Positions 1-8,747 of a DNA stretch of 53,472 nt are shown one piece after another. The position numbers were made by a program, and so were the translations under genes. Every line of letters starts with the position of its first letter. Positions within the stretch are counted from its first letter, which is position 1. Source of the DNA: Sandarakinorhabdus sp. (GTDB taxonomy: Bacteria; Pseudomonadota; Alphaproteobacteria; Sphingomonadales; Sphingomonadaceae); contig JAIMJL010000006.1 of the NCBI GenBank assembly GCA_020693225.1, positions 1-53,472 on the forward strand. Reading direction: 5' to 3'. The notes under the pieces are model-generated. The model made no database searches and was not told the DNA's origin. It saw only the letters and a list, made by a program, of their open reading frames with translations.

Positions 1-2
1 AT

Positions 3-1004
3 GCCGGATTGCGGCCTGAGGATGCCGATGCGGCGCTGCGCCCCAAGAGCCTGGCCGATTTTGTCGGCCAGAAGGCAGCGCGGGAGAATTTGCGGGTGTT
101 CATCGATGCCGCTCGGCAGCGGGGCGACGCGCTGGATCATGTGTTGCTCTCCGGGCCGCCGGGGCTTGGCAAGACGACCCTGGCGCAGATCGTGGCGCGC
201 GAACTGGGCGTGGGGTTTCGTGCGACTTCTGGGCCGGTGATTGCCAAGGCCGGCGATCTGGCGGCGCTGCTGACCAATCTTGAGCCGAACGATGTGCTGT
301 TCATCGATGAAATTCACCGGCTTTCGCCGATGGTGGAGGAAATTCTCTACCCCGCGATGGAGGACCGGGCGCTGGATCTGATGATCGGCGAAGGGCCCTC
401 GGCGCGCTCGGTGCGGATCGATCTTCCGGCCTTCACGCTGGTCGGCGCGACCACGCGCGCAGGGCTGGTCACGCAACCGCTGCGCGACCGCTTCGGCATC
501 CCCATCCGGCTGATCTATTACACTGAAGCGGAATTGCTGAGCGTGGTGACCCGCGCTGCGCGACTGCTCGATCTGGCGCTGACGCAGGACGGCGCCAGCG
601 AAATCGCCCGCCGCGCGCGTGGCACCCCGCGCATTGCCGGGCGGCTGCTGCGGCGGGTTCGCGATTTTGCGGCCACGCGCGCCGAGCCGGTGGACTCAGC
701 CTTTGCCGACCAGTCGCTCACCCGGCTGGAAGTCGATGCGCTGGGGCTGGATGCGCAGGATCGTCGCTATCTCTGGATGATCGCCGACCTTTACCAGGGC
801 GGCCCGGTTGGCATCGAAACGCTGGCGGCCGGGCTTTCGGAAGCCCGCGACACGCTGGAAGACGTGGTGGAGCCTTTTCTGATCCAGACCGGGCTTGTCG
901 CCCGCACGGCGCGGGGGCGCATGTTGAACCCGGCGGCCTGGAAGCATCTGGGGCTGAAGCCGCCGGCGCAGCAGCCCACCTTGCCGCTGGAGGACGAGGG
1001 CTGA
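3..1004 (+). CDS. ruvB: Holliday junction branch-migration helicase RuvB (5' partial)
   Basis: RuvB is the hexameric AAA+ motor that, with RuvA, drives branch migration of Holliday junctions in recombination and repair. The visible protein has the Walker A loop GPPGLGKTT, Walker B FIDEIHRL, the sensor-1 segment GATTRAG, the arginine finger in LRDRFGI, and the winged-helix C-terminus with RGRMLNP. The reading frame stays open to the left window edge; a TTG at 9 would give 331 residues, but family members carry a longer N-terminus, so the true start is probably outside the window. It ends 13 bases before the convergent SDR gene. The usual partners ruvA and ruvC would be expected upstream, out of view. 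Confidence 0.95.
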   Translation, partial: AGLRPEDADAALRPKSLADFVGQKAARENLRVFIDAARQRGDALDHVLLSGPPGLGKTTLAQIVARELGVGFRATSGPVIAKAGDLAALLTNLEPNDVLFIDEIHRLSPMVEEILYPAMEDRALDLMIGEGPSARSVRIDLPAFTLVGATTRAGLVTQPLRDRFGIPIRLIYYTEAELLSVVTRAARLLDLALTQDGASEIARRARGTPRIAGRLLRRVRDFAATRAEPVDSAFADQSLTRLEVDALGLDAQDRRYLWMIADLYQGGPVGIETLAAGLSEARDTLEDVVEPFLIQTGLVARTARGRMLNPAAWKHLGLKPPAQQPTLPLEDEG

Positions 1005-1017
1005 GCGACGAAGGCGT

Positions 1018-1851
1018 TCAGTGCACCTCTTCGCCGCCGCTCACATTCATGGCTTCGCCGGTGACATAGCAGGCATCGTCTGACGCCAGCCAGGCGACGG
1101 CAGAGGCGGTATCCGTGCCCTTCCCCGGCCGCCCCAGCGGGTTTTTGTGGGCCATATTGTCCAGATAGGCTGCCACCGAGGGGAAGCCCAGCAGCGCGGC
1201 GAAATAGGCGTTCTGCCTGGCGCCAAGCCCGGTCGTCACATGGTTGGGGCATACCGCATTCACCGTTATGCCATAGCGACCGAGCTCCACGGCGTTGGAG
1301 CGGGTGAGGCCGACCATGCCGTGTTTGGACGCGGTGTAGGGTGCCATGTGCGGAAAGCCGGATTTCGCGGCCTGCGAGGCAATGTTGATGATCCGCCCGC
1401 CGGACCCTTGCGCGACGAACTGCCTGGCGGCGTGCTTGGTGCACAGGAAGGCCCCCTTCAGGTTCACATCCAGCACGGCGTCCCAGTCTGCTTCTTCCGT
1501 TTCCAGCAGCGGCTTCATCAGATAGCCGATGCCGGCATTGTTCACCATCACGTCGAGCCGGCCGAACGCCTGGACCGCCGCATCCACAAGAGCCGCACAA
1601 TCGGCCTCGCGGCGCACATCGCAGGGCATGGTGATGACCTTGGCGCCGGTGGCGCGCAGGGTTTCGGCGACCGCCTCCATTTCCGCGGTGGTACCGATAT
1701 CGGATGCGCCCATGCGGTCTGTGGGTGCGCCGATATCGGACACGACAAGATTGGCCCCTTCCTCGCCAAAGCGGCGCAGGATGGCAGCCCCCAGCCCTTC
1801 GGCACGGCCCGAGCCGGTGACGATGACGGTTTTCCCGGTGAAGCGGCGCAT
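1018..1851 (-). CDS. SDR-family NAD(P)-dependent oxidoreductase
   Basis: This is a 277-residue short-chain dehydrogenase/reductase. It has a glycine-rich nucleotide motif near residues 12-19 (TGSGRAEGLG, a slightly long variant of TGxxxGxG), the NNAGIG element, the catalytic Ser in INIASQAAK and the Tyr/Lys pair in YTASKHG, and it ends in a GGEEVH tail. The ATG is chosen because its A overlaps the stop codon of the upstream HapK-like gene (TGATG), which implies translational coupling. It is the last gene of the six-gene operon running from 7453. Context suggests it oxidises a hydroxyl or reduces a carbonyl on the intermediate made by the operon. The exact substrate cannot be read from sequence. 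Confidence 0.9.
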   Translation of the reverse strand: MRRFTGKTVIVTGSGRAEGLGAAILRRFGEEGANLVVSDIGAPTDRMGASDIGTTAEMEAVAETLRATGAKVITMPCDVRREADCAALVDAAVQAFGRLDVMVNNAGIGYLMKPLLETEEADWDAVLDVNLKGAFLCTKHAARQFVAQGSGGRIINIASQAAKSGFPHMAPYTASKHGMVGLTRSNAVELGRYGITVNAVCPNHVTTGLGARQNAYFAALLGFPSVAAYLDNMAHKNPLGRPGKGTDTASAVAWLASDDACYVTGEAMNVSGGEEVH

Positions 1852-2162
1852 CAGGGCAGCAGCGATTCGGTGGTCATGAAGGTTGCGCCATCGGTGAACT
1901 GGCCCATCTCGCCGGCGATTTCCTGCACCAGATCGGAGGCGATATCGCGGTGAAATTCGTCCATCCGGGTGATATCGATCACTTCCACATAATCGTAGGG
2001 CGGCTTGTCTTCGGAGAAGAGCAGCCCGGTGGTGCGATACACCCAGAAGTCTTTCACGCTGACCAGCGAGCGGACGCCGGGCAGGTCGCGGGTCTTGGCC
2101 CACTCTTCATAGGCGTCGCGCGAGACGCCGGGCTTCAGGTTGAACAGGGCGATGATCCGCAT
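1851..2162 (-). CDS. Small HapK/EthD-like alpha-beta barrel protein
   Basis: A 103-residue protein beginning MRIIALFNLKPGVS, with the length and pattern of small dimeric alpha-beta barrel proteins (REDY-like HapK and EthD-type). These typically assist oxidation or isomerisation, or simply bind hydrophobic catabolic intermediates. There is no signal peptide. A strong Shine-Dalgarno sequence (AAGGAG) lies 7 bases before the ATG, the only well-spaced ribosome site between operon genes here, since the other junctions overlap. It sits between the amidase (11-base gap) and the SDR (overlapping stop/start). The family call rests on the N-terminal pattern and size only; no catalytic residues are claimed. 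Confidence 0.65.
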   Translation of the reverse strand: MRIIALFNLKPGVSRDAYEEWAKTRDLPGVRSLVSVKDFWVYRTTGLLFSEDKPPYDYVEVIDITRMDEFHRDIASDLVQEIAGEMGQFTDGATFMTTESLLP

Positions 2163-2173
2163 GGCAGTCTCCT

Positions 2174-3499
2174 TCAGGCAAAATCGATGGGTGGGCGATA
2201 GGCGTTCAGCGCCGCTTCCAGTTCGGCGCCGAGGGCCAGCAACGTGCTTTCGGCGTTTGGCCGGCCGATCAGCTGCACGCCGACAGGGAGGCCATCCGCG
2301 CTCCAGCCAGCCGGAACAGAAAGCGCCGGCAACCCGGCGATGTTGGCAAGTGCGGTGAAATCCGCCTGGCTGACGGGGGCATCGCTGGCGTGCGGAAAGG
2401 CCACTTGCGGCGTGGTGGGCAGCAGGATGACATCGGCCAGCTGCAGCACGGCGCGGATTTCCGCGCCCGCTGCGTCCAGCATCGCGCGGCCTTGTGCCCG
2501 CGCCTCCGGGCCCACCCTGCGACCGAAATCGACATAGGATTTGAAGGCGGCCGAGAAGCCTTCGGGATGGGCGGCAATGTCTGCGCCGAACACTGTGTCG
2601 GCCGCGTGCGCCGCCTCGATGAAGCCCGAGAGCCTTGCCCGATGGTGATCGATGCTGACGGCGTGCTCCGTAACCGGATAGCCAAGGCCCTGTAGCAGAT
2701 CGCAGGCGAGCGCGAGGCCTGCGCGCACCGCCGGTTCCTGCTCCACCGCGCGCAGGCTGGACAGGGTGGCGATGCGGCGCACCGGCTGCGCCTCTGGCAA
2801 GGGCGCAAGCGCCTGCATCACGGCAGCGGTATCGGCGACCGATCGCGCCAGTGGGCCGATACAATCCAGCCGCTGCACCAGCAGCATCATGCCCGCGTCC
2901 GGCACCAGGCCGTTGCCGGGCTTCAGCCCGGTGACGCCGCAATAGGCGGCGGGGATGCGCACCGACCCCAACGTATCGGTGCCGAGTGCCGCCGCGCACA
3001 GCCCGGCCGCTACCGCCGCGCCGCTTCCGCCCGACGATCCGCCCGGCGTGTAACCAGGCTTGTGCGGATTCTGGCACTGCCCGAAGAAGGCATTGTCTGT
3101 TGTTGCCCCAAGCGCTGCCTCGTGCATGTTCAGCATGCCGAGGATGACAGCGCCGGCGTCTCGCAGCCGCTGCACCGCTGCGCAGTCCTCGCTTGCGATC
3201 CGATCCCGATAGGCGCCGATGCCGCCATGCGCATGCAGACCCGCCGCATCGAGATTGGCCTTCAAGGCTATGGGAATACCCTCCAGCGGGCGTGACGTTC
3301 CGGCATCAAAGCGTCTGGCGCTTGCGTCTGCTGCTTCCCGCGCCCCTGCGGCGTCTACTTCGGTAAACGCCTTCAAGGCCGGATCATGCTCGGCAATCCG
3401 CGCCAGATAGTGTTCGGTTGCCGCCGTGACGCTGACCCGCCCGGCGGCAAAGGCTTCGCGCAAGGCAACCACGCCCAGCTGGTGCAGCCGCGCCGCCAT
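2174..3499 (-). CDS. Amidase-signature family hydrolase
   Basis: A 441-residue enzyme of the amidase signature family, which hydrolyses amide bonds with a Ser-cisSer-Lys triad. The catalytic Lys is in GIPIALKAN (near residue 80), the cis-Ser in the Gly/Ser-rich stretch GGSSGGSGAAVA, and the nucleophile Ser in LGSVRIPAAYCG. Two usual positions differ: the Lys is followed by Ala-Asn rather than Asp-Asn, and the loop before the nucleophile reads TLGS rather than TGGS. No GatB partner or tRNA amidotransferase context is present, so a catabolic amidase is more likely than GatA. The start ATG overlaps the stop of the CoA ligase by one base. It may release the acid that the neighbouring ligase activates. 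Confidence 0.88.
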   Translation of the reverse strand: MAARLHQLGVVALREAFAAGRVSVTAATEHYLARIAEHDPALKAFTEVDAAGAREAADASARRFDAGTSRPLEGIPIALKANLDAAGLHAHGGIGAYRDRIASEDCAAVQRLRDAGAVILGMLNMHEAALGATTDNAFFGQCQNPHKPGYTPGGSSGGSGAAVAAGLCAAALGTDTLGSVRIPAAYCGVTGLKPGNGLVPDAGMMLLVQRLDCIGPLARSVADTAAVMQALAPLPEAQPVRRIATLSSLRAVEQEPAVRAGLALACDLLQGLGYPVTEHAVSIDHHRARLSGFIEAAHAADTVFGADIAAHPEGFSAAFKSYVDFGRRVGPEARAQGRAMLDAAGAEIRAVLQLADVILLPTTPQVAFPHASDAPVSQADFTALANIAGLPALSVPAGWSADGLPVGVQLIGRPNAESTLLALGAELEAALNAYRPPIDFA

Positions 3500-4908
3500 C
3501 AGCGCGGACGTCCACTATTCGTGCGCGGCTGCTGCCGCTCGTCTATAAGACGCAGCGGCTTCTGGCGCACGTCGATCTGGGTGAGCGTGGCGGTTTCACC
3601 GGGCGCTACCAGCAGGATCTCCACTTCCACGCCCAGCCCGCGCCGCAGCACTTCCGCCAGCTCGCCGCGCGCGGAATCCTGTGCCGCGCGGTGTTCCAGC
3701 ACCACCGTCATCGTGTCGCGCAGCTGCGCATCGCGGGTCAGTCGGCAGACATATTCGCCGGTGAGATCGGGGCGATTTTCGATCAGCGCGCCGATGGCAT
3801 GCGGGAACACGTTGATGCCTTTGAGCTTCACCATATTGTCGGATCGGCCGAGGAAGCCTTCGATCCGATCGAACACCATGCCGGTATCGTTCCGGCCGAG
3901 CCGCAGCGCCGACACATCGTGGGTGTTGAAGCGGATGCAGGGCGCCACATCGTCCTTGTACAGCGTCGTCACCACCATGTCGCCCTTGTCGCCGGGGGCG
4001 ACCGTTGCCCCGGTTTCGACATCGAGCAGTTCCAGATAGTGCGCGTCTTCCCAGATGTAGAGACCATCGCGATCCGGGCCTTCGCCGGCGATGCTGCCCG
4101 TGTCGCCCACCCCATACCAGTCATAGGCTTTTGCGCCGCCCCAGGCGGCTTCGGTGGCGGCGCGGTCTTCGGTGCCCAGATGCCCGGTGATCATCCGCAC
4201 CTTGATATGCTCTCCCGGTATCAGACCTGCCTCGCGCGCCACTTCGGCCAGCTTGCGCACATAATCCACGAATCCCACAACCACGGTAACCCCGAAATCG
4301 GCCATCAGTTGCACCTGCGTTGCGGATCGCGTTTCGATCCCCGTGCCGGCCGACAGGAACAGCGAATTGGTGAAGTGGGTGAAGGCCTCGCGGATATAGT
4401 GGCCACCGTTGATCATGCCGTGGCCATAGACGCTGTGCACCACATCGGACGGCTGCAACCCCTGCCAGCGCGCCATCCGCGCGACCAGCAGATTGCCTAC
4501 CTCGCGCCCCTTGGGGCCGAACAACAGCGTCTGCGGCTTGCCGGTGGTGCCGGATGTGGTGTGCAGGATGGCTGGCGGCCGATCGGCACCGCCCAGCCCG
4601 CCGAAATCGCCGAGCGGCGGATGTGCGGCGATGGAGGCCATCAGGTCGGATTTGTCGTAGGTCGGCAGCTTGACGATATCGTCGAGGCTCTGGATATCGC
4701 CCGGCTCGATGCCCTTGGCGCCCCAGTGTCGCTGATAAAAGGGGATTTGCCAGCCGCGCGCCATCAGCTTCAGGAACTGCGCATTCTGGATGCTGCGCAA
4801 TTCGTCGCGAGACATATGCGTGTAGCGGCGGGTGAAGGCGTCGCCGATCGGATAGTCGGCAAGCATGGCCTGATAGTCGAAGGCTTCGAAATAGCTGGGA
4901 TAGGTCAT
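3499..4908 (-). CDS. PaaK-like AMP-forming acyl-CoA ligase
   Basis: A 469-residue adenylate-forming enzyme of the phenylacetate-CoA ligase type. It has the phosphate-binding loop TTSGTTGKP, the adenine-pocket motif YGVGDTG, an Asp of the ribose-binding region in FNTHDVSAL, and a compact C-terminal lid with LGRSDNMVKLKGINVFP, which is characteristic of PaaK relatives. It should activate an organic, probably aromatic or cyclic, acid to its CoA thioester with ATP. Its ATG overlaps the stop of the MmgE/PrpD gene at 4905 (ATGA), and its stop overlaps the amidase start. No paa ring-epoxidase genes are nearby, so phenylacetate itself is not implied. The substrate is unknown. Confidence 0.88.
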   Translation of the reverse strand: MTYPSYFEAFDYQAMLADYPIGDAFTRRYTHMSRDELRSIQNAQFLKLMARGWQIPFYQRHWGAKGIEPGDIQSLDDIVKLPTYDKSDLMASIAAHPPLGDFGGLGGADRPPAILHTTSGTTGKPQTLLFGPKGREVGNLLVARMARWQGLQPSDVVHSVYGHGMINGGHYIREAFTHFTNSLFLSAGTGIETRSATQVQLMADFGVTVVVGFVDYVRKLAEVAREAGLIPGEHIKVRMITGHLGTEDRAATEAAWGGAKAYDWYGVGDTGSIAGEGPDRDGLYIWEDAHYLELLDVETGATVAPGDKGDMVVTTLYKDDVAPCIRFNTHDVSALRLGRNDTGMVFDRIEGFLGRSDNMVKLKGINVFPHAIGALIENRPDLTGEYVCRLTRDAQLRDTMTVVLEHRAAQDSARGELAEVLRRGLGVEVEILLVAPGETATLTQIDVRQKPLRLIDERQQPRTNSGRPR

Positions 4909-6182
4909 GGCGTTCCTGTGAGGCCGGAGAGATCAGGTTTGAAGAATGCCGGGGCTGGCATCAGCTCCAGCGCCAGTGCAACCTTGCTGTGCAGCAGCGC
5001 CGTGGCGCCACTGCCCGGCGCGCCGGGGGTGACTGACACCGTGTTTTCCAGCGTGCTGCCATCGGCCAGCGTCAGCCGGAAGGATTGCGGCGACAGCGCG
5101 TTCGGATCGCTTGTGCCATCATCCAGGATTTGCAACCGGCTGCCCAGCGCGCGCAGCGCCGGATCGCCGAAATTGGCCGGCGTGAAGGCGCGCGGATCGA
5201 TGCGCCCGTCGCGCAGCATCAGCGCCACAAGAAACGGCAGGCACAGCCGGGCGGTGGCGGGTGCCATGGCGTCGGTCCAGGGGCGGCCGACCAGCCGCCG
5301 GATGAGCGGCGGCACAACGGCTTCGATTTTCACGACTTCGGCGGCTCTGCGACCGGCCAGCACGCCGAGCGTTGCATGGCTGGCCCGCCCGCAGGGCCAG
5401 GGCTTGATGCTGATGTCCGTCATCCGCCACTGCTGCCCCAGCGAGGGTGCCACATGGGCGAGCGAGCCTTGGTCAAACAGCCGGAAATAGCCGAACGGCC
5501 CCTCCAGCGGATCATGCGGCCCGCCAAGCCCGGCCGCCACCAGATCAACCGCACTCACCGCAGCCCGCGCGGCATTGGCAATCTGCAGCGGCAGGGCAAT
5601 GGACCCTTCCACATGCGCCTGCATGGTTCCGGCGGCAAAGCTGTAGGCCAGCCCCAGCACATCGTCGAAGCGATCCGGCGCGATGCCGGCGATGCGCGCG
5701 CAGGCCAGGCTTGCCCCCAGCACACCCGCCGTTGCCGGACGAAAGAAAGTGAGCGGCGATGTGGCGGCCACCCCCAGTGCGCAGGCGATTTCCACGCCCA
5801 CCACCAGTGCGATGAGAGCATCATCGTGAGAGACATTGCCTTTGGCGTGCGCGGTTGCGTGCAGCGCCGCCGTCACCACGCTCATGGCATGCACCACGGC
5901 CGGCTCGTGCACGGCGTCCCACTCCAGGCAGTGAATCTGGAACCCGTTGACGAAGGCAGCCGAAGCGGCGGCAAGGGTTCCCGTCCGCCCCATCAGCGGC
6001 ACCGTGCCGCCTTCGCCCCATCGCAGAGCGGCGGCGAGCACGGCATCCGAAGCGGATAACGAAGCCCCGGCGGACCCCACCAGAAGCGTGTCGTTCAGAA
6101 GCGTGCGGGCCATGGCGGCCACGTCCGAAGGCAGCGGCGGCGGCGCCGCTGCAAAGGCGAGCAGCTGCTGCGTCGGGGTCAT
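4905..6182 (-). CDS. MmgE/PrpD family protein (copy 1)
   Basis: A 425-residue protein of the MmgE/PrpD family, whose members include 2-methylcitrate dehydratase and cis-aconitate decarboxylase. Family marks are the segment CLEWDAVHEPAVVHA (residues about 85-100), the long helical N-terminal domain, and KPWPCGRASHATLG in the second domain. In the segment that in relatives carries a lysine (TKPLHxGxAA type), this copy reads IALPLQIANAA, so that lysine is missing. The ATG at 6182 overlaps the stop of the second MmgE/PrpD copy (ATGA). A longer open frame upstream is antisense noise within that gene. The two copies are clearly divergent, so a recent duplication is unlikely. Substrate unknown. Confidence 0.85.
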   Translation of the reverse strand: MTPTQQLLAFAAAPPPLPSDVAAMARTLLNDTLLVGSAGASLSASDAVLAAALRWGEGGTVPLMGRTGTLAAASAAFVNGFQIHCLEWDAVHEPAVVHAMSVVTAALHATAHAKGNVSHDDALIALVVGVEIACALGVAATSPLTFFRPATAGVLGASLACARIAGIAPDRFDDVLGLAYSFAAGTMQAHVEGSIALPLQIANAARAAVSAVDLVAAGLGGPHDPLEGPFGYFRLFDQGSLAHVAPSLGQQWRMTDISIKPWPCGRASHATLGVLAGRRAAEVVKIEAVVPPLIRRLVGRPWTDAMAPATARLCLPFLVALMLRDGRIDPRAFTPANFGDPALRALGSRLQILDDGTSDPNALSPQSFRLTLADGSTLENTVSVTPGAPGSGATALLHSKVALALELMPAPAFFKPDLSGLTGTP

Positions 6183-7453
6183 TGCAGCCAGCGTTCCAAG
6201 AGGGTGATCAGCGGCTTTGCCGGGGCATCGTCGGCCATGTCGAGTGCCAGCGCAGCATCGGCTTCTTGCGGCGCGAGGCCGCCCCAGGCCACCAGGGTGC
6301 GCAGTTTCGTGGCAATGCCTTCGGCGTCCAGCGGCCACTCCGGATCGCCCCAGGCATCGCGAACTTCGGCCACCTGCCCGCCGGCGGAAATGCGGGCACC
6401 GAAATGCGCCGGATAGGCGGCTTCAAGCGCGGCGTCCCGGCGCACCGCCACTCTCGCCCGCGCCGCAGCGATCGCCGGATCCGCAATCGCTCCCGGCTCG
6501 AAATCCGCGAGGGTCGGCCGGCCGCGCACGGCAACCACCGCAAGCGCATGCTGCAGGCTGAACTTCGCTTCCCCCACGCTCTTGGGGTCCGGGCGGTCGC
6601 AAAAGGTCAGGGCGTCGCCATAGGTCTCCACCAGCACCGGCCCTTTGGACAGCGCGACCGGCGGCAGTTGCAGCGCAGCATCGATCGCCGGGTGGGCATG
6701 GCGGCAGGCCGCCCAGGGCTTGAAGCTCACTTCCGCCATCCGCCAGCCGGGCGCAGTCTGCGCAATCGCGTCGGGCGAAGCATGGCGGGTGGCGGCGGCA
6801 TAGAGGCCTTGCGGCCCTTCCAGGATGAAACGTGGCCCCTCGCAGCCCTGCCGCGCCAGCCTTGCGTGCCACAGGCCGGTCAGCGCCGCCTGGGCGACGT
6901 GCACCGCCTTCGTCATCGCCGCGGGCTCGTGCCGCACCTGCCACAGTCCGCCGGCCAGCGAACCGGCATGCCCGAGCGCCCAGACCGTGCGTTCTGCATC
7001 CAGCCCGAAGATCGACGCCGCCGCTGCGGCTGCACCGAAGCCCCCGGCGGTCGCGGTTGGGTGCCAATGGGCATAGTGATGCGCATCAAGGCTGCGACCG
7101 ACGCGAATCATCGCTTCATAGCCGCGCACCGCGCCATCCAGCAGCGCACGAAACGATCCGGTCTCCTCGCGCGCGGCGCAAGCGGCCGCCGTCCACACCA
7201 CCGGGCCGGGATGCAGGCGGCCCATGCGGTCGACATCGTCCATTTCCAGCAGATTGCCGAGCAGCCCGGCGCGGGTCAGAGAATCGGGTTCGGCGCGGGA
7301 TGCCAGCGCGCCAAGCGGGCTGCTGCGCGCACCGGCCACGCAGGCCAGCCAGTCCAGCAGGTGCAGGCGGGCGCGGCTGCGCGCATCGGCGTCCACGAGC
7401 CGGGCCAGCTGCTGCGCAAGCACCTCGGTCAGCGACTGGACTTGTCCGGACAT
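6179..7453 (-). CDS. MmgE/PrpD family protein (copy 2)
   Basis: A 424-residue MmgE/PrpD family member and first gene of the operon. It shows EMDDVDRMGRLHPGPVVW (residues about 70-87) with the Asp/His cluster typical of the family, the lysine-bearing segment MTKAVHVAQAA that copy 1 has lost, and SFKPWAACRHAHPAIDAA in the C-terminal part. Proteins of this family dehydrate, decarboxylate or isomerise polycarboxylates or their derivatives. The gene starts 56 bases from the divergent GntR regulator, so its promoter must lie in that short gap. Possible roles with copy 1 are two successive steps or a heteromer; sequence alone does not decide. Confidence 0.85.
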   Translation of the reverse strand: MSGQVQSLTEVLAQQLARLVDADARSRARLHLLDWLACVAGARSSPLGALASRAEPDSLTRAGLLGNLLEMDDVDRMGRLHPGPVVWTAAACAAREETGSFRALLDGAVRGYEAMIRVGRSLDAHHYAHWHPTATAGGFGAAAAAASIFGLDAERTVWALGHAGSLAGGLWQVRHEPAAMTKAVHVAQAALTGLWHARLARQGCEGPRFILEGPQGLYAAATRHASPDAIAQTAPGWRMAEVSFKPWAACRHAHPAIDAALQLPPVALSKGPVLVETYGDALTFCDRPDPKSVGEAKFSLQHALAVVAVRGRPTLADFEPGAIADPAIAAARARVAVRRDAALEAAYPAHFGARISAGGQVAEVRDAWGDPEWPLDAEGIATKLRTLVAWGGLAPQEADAALALDMADDAPAKPLITLLERWLQ

Positions 7454-7483
7454 TTGATTGCCCTACCGCTGCTGACCGCCTAT

Positions 7484-7509
7484 GTGCAAGACAGGAGAGG
7501 GATTTGCAC
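7484..7509. promoter_or_regulatory. Candidate operator dyad between GntR and catabolic operon
   Basis: The 56-base divergent gap holds an inverted repeat, GTGCAA (7484-7489) and TTGCAC (7504-7509), separated by 14 bases. The right arm abuts the proposed GTG start of the regulator and the dyad encloses its Shine-Dalgarno sequence. This would suit autoregulation and control of the operon. The arms are only six bases and the spacing is long, so this is tentative. Confidence 0.3.
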
Positions 7510-8262
7510 GTGCAGCAGGCAGACAGCATGCCACCAGGCGGCCGGGAACGGGGACAGCGCGCGCGCTATCTGCAGCTTGCGGCGGAATTGCGTGCCGACA
7601 TCGCCGAGGGGCGGCTGAATACCGGCGATCTGGTGCCCACCGAATCGCAGCTGACCGCGCGTTTCGGCGTTTCGCGCTTCACCGTGCGGGAAGCTCTGCG
7701 CCAGCTTTCCACCGACGGCCTCATCCGCCGCAAGCGTGGCTCCGGCACGATCGTGACGGCCAACAGCCCCGTTCTCGAGCAGAGCTTTTCCGACACCCGG
7801 TCCATCCTGCAATATGCCGCGTCCTCCACCTTTCTGATCGAGCCGGCGGTTTTGCTGCATCTTTCGCCTGCGATGGCGCGGCTTTTGAAGCGGCCGGAAG
7901 GCGAACCCTGGTTTCATATCCGCGGCCTTCGCATCATGGACGGGGCGCCCGAGCCGATCGCCGTGACCGATGCTTTCATCCACCCAAGATTCGCGCCACA
8001 TGTTCCGGCGCTGCAATCGGGCGAAGAGGCGCTGTTCAGCCAGCTGCACCGGCTGGCGGGTCTGGCGGTCGGCAAGGTGGCGCAGGAGATCCAGGCGGTG
8101 GCGGCAACCACTGCCGAGGCGCTGGCGCTGCATGTCCCGGTGCGGGCACCGTGCCTCAGGATTCTCAGGCATTATTTCGATGAAAGCGGTGCGCTGGCAG
8201 AAATGTCATGCTCGGTTCATCCCGGAGAGCGTTTCAGCTATACGATGGCAATCGAAGGCTGA
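7510..8262 (+). CDS. GntR-family transcriptional regulator (HutC/UTRA type)
   Basis: A regulator of about 250 residues. The N-terminal winged helix covers YLQLAAELRADIAEG through FGVSRFTVREALRQL and the wing RKRGSGTIV (residues about 20-85); the C-terminal half is a UTRA ligand-binding domain. The GTG at 7510 is preferred because AGGAGAGG lies 9-12 bases upstream; an in-frame ATG at 7528 is the alternative and would remove six residues. It is transcribed away from the six-gene operon and most probably controls it, with the effector being the operon's substrate or an intermediate. The open frame extends far upstream without a start and is antisense noise within the MmgE/PrpD gene. Confidence 0.9.
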   Translation: MQQADSMPPGGRERGQRARYLQLAAELRADIAEGRLNTGDLVPTESQLTARFGVSRFTVREALRQLSTDGLIRRKRGSGTIVTANSPVLEQSFSDTRSILQYAASSTFLIEPAVLLHLSPAMARLLKRPEGEPWFHIRGLRIMDGAPEPIAVTDAFIHPRFAPHVPALQSGEEALFSQLHRLAGLAVGKVAQEIQAVAATTAEALALHVPVRAPCLRILRHYFDESGALAEMSCSVHPGERFSYTMAIEG

Positions 8263-8273
8263 AGGAATAGCTC

Positions 8274-8720
8274 ATGCGGGGTTTCGGGTGGCACGGTACG
8301 GCAGCGTCAAGCCTATTGCTGGCGGCGGCACCAATGCTCTTGCTGATGGCAGTGCCGGCGCAGGCGCAGGATGGCAATTATCGTTCGCGCACCGTGCTGG
8401 TGTTCGGTGAGGATCCCTGCCCGAAATCGGATAATCCCGATGAAATCATCGTCTGCGCACGGCGCCCGGAAGAGGAGCGGTTCCGCATCCCGAAAGACCT
8501 TCGGGAAGCGGACAAGGCGGGAACCATTTCCCGCGCCGACAATGTGGCAGCCCAGCGGGCCGAACTTGCCAGCGGCAGACCATCGGCCACCGGGATCGGA
8601 TCCTGCTCGTCGGTGGGCCCGGGCGGCATCATCGGCTGCACGCCGGGGCTGAATGTAGGTGCCGCCATTCGCACCACCGCGGATGCCGTGCGCACGGCGA
8701 CTGAGCCGGTCGACGACTGA
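8274..8720 (+). CDS. Small secreted protein of sphingomonad type
   Basis: A 148-residue protein with a clear signal peptide ending near PAQAQ (about residue 32). The mature part has a CPKSDNPDEIIVCARRPEEERFRIP segment in two halves (Cys near 45 and 57) and a second Cys pair in SCSSVGPGG-IIGCTPG. Short exported proteins with a Cys-x(n)-EIVVCARR-like pattern are common in sphingomonads, and I know of no assigned function. An AAGGAA ribosome site precedes the ATG. It starts 11 bases after the GntR stop, so it may share that transcript, but no functional link to the catabolic operon is visible. Confidence 0.75.
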   Translation: MRGFGWHGTAASSLLLAAAPMLLLMAVPAQAQDGNYRSRTVLVFGEDPCPKSDNPDEIIVCARRPEEERFRIPKDLREADKAGTISRADNVAAQRAELASGRPSATGIGSCSSVGPGGIIGCTPGLNVGAAIRTTADAVRTATEPVDD

Positions 8721-8747
8721 CGCGAACCGGAGCGGCCGGAACCCGGC

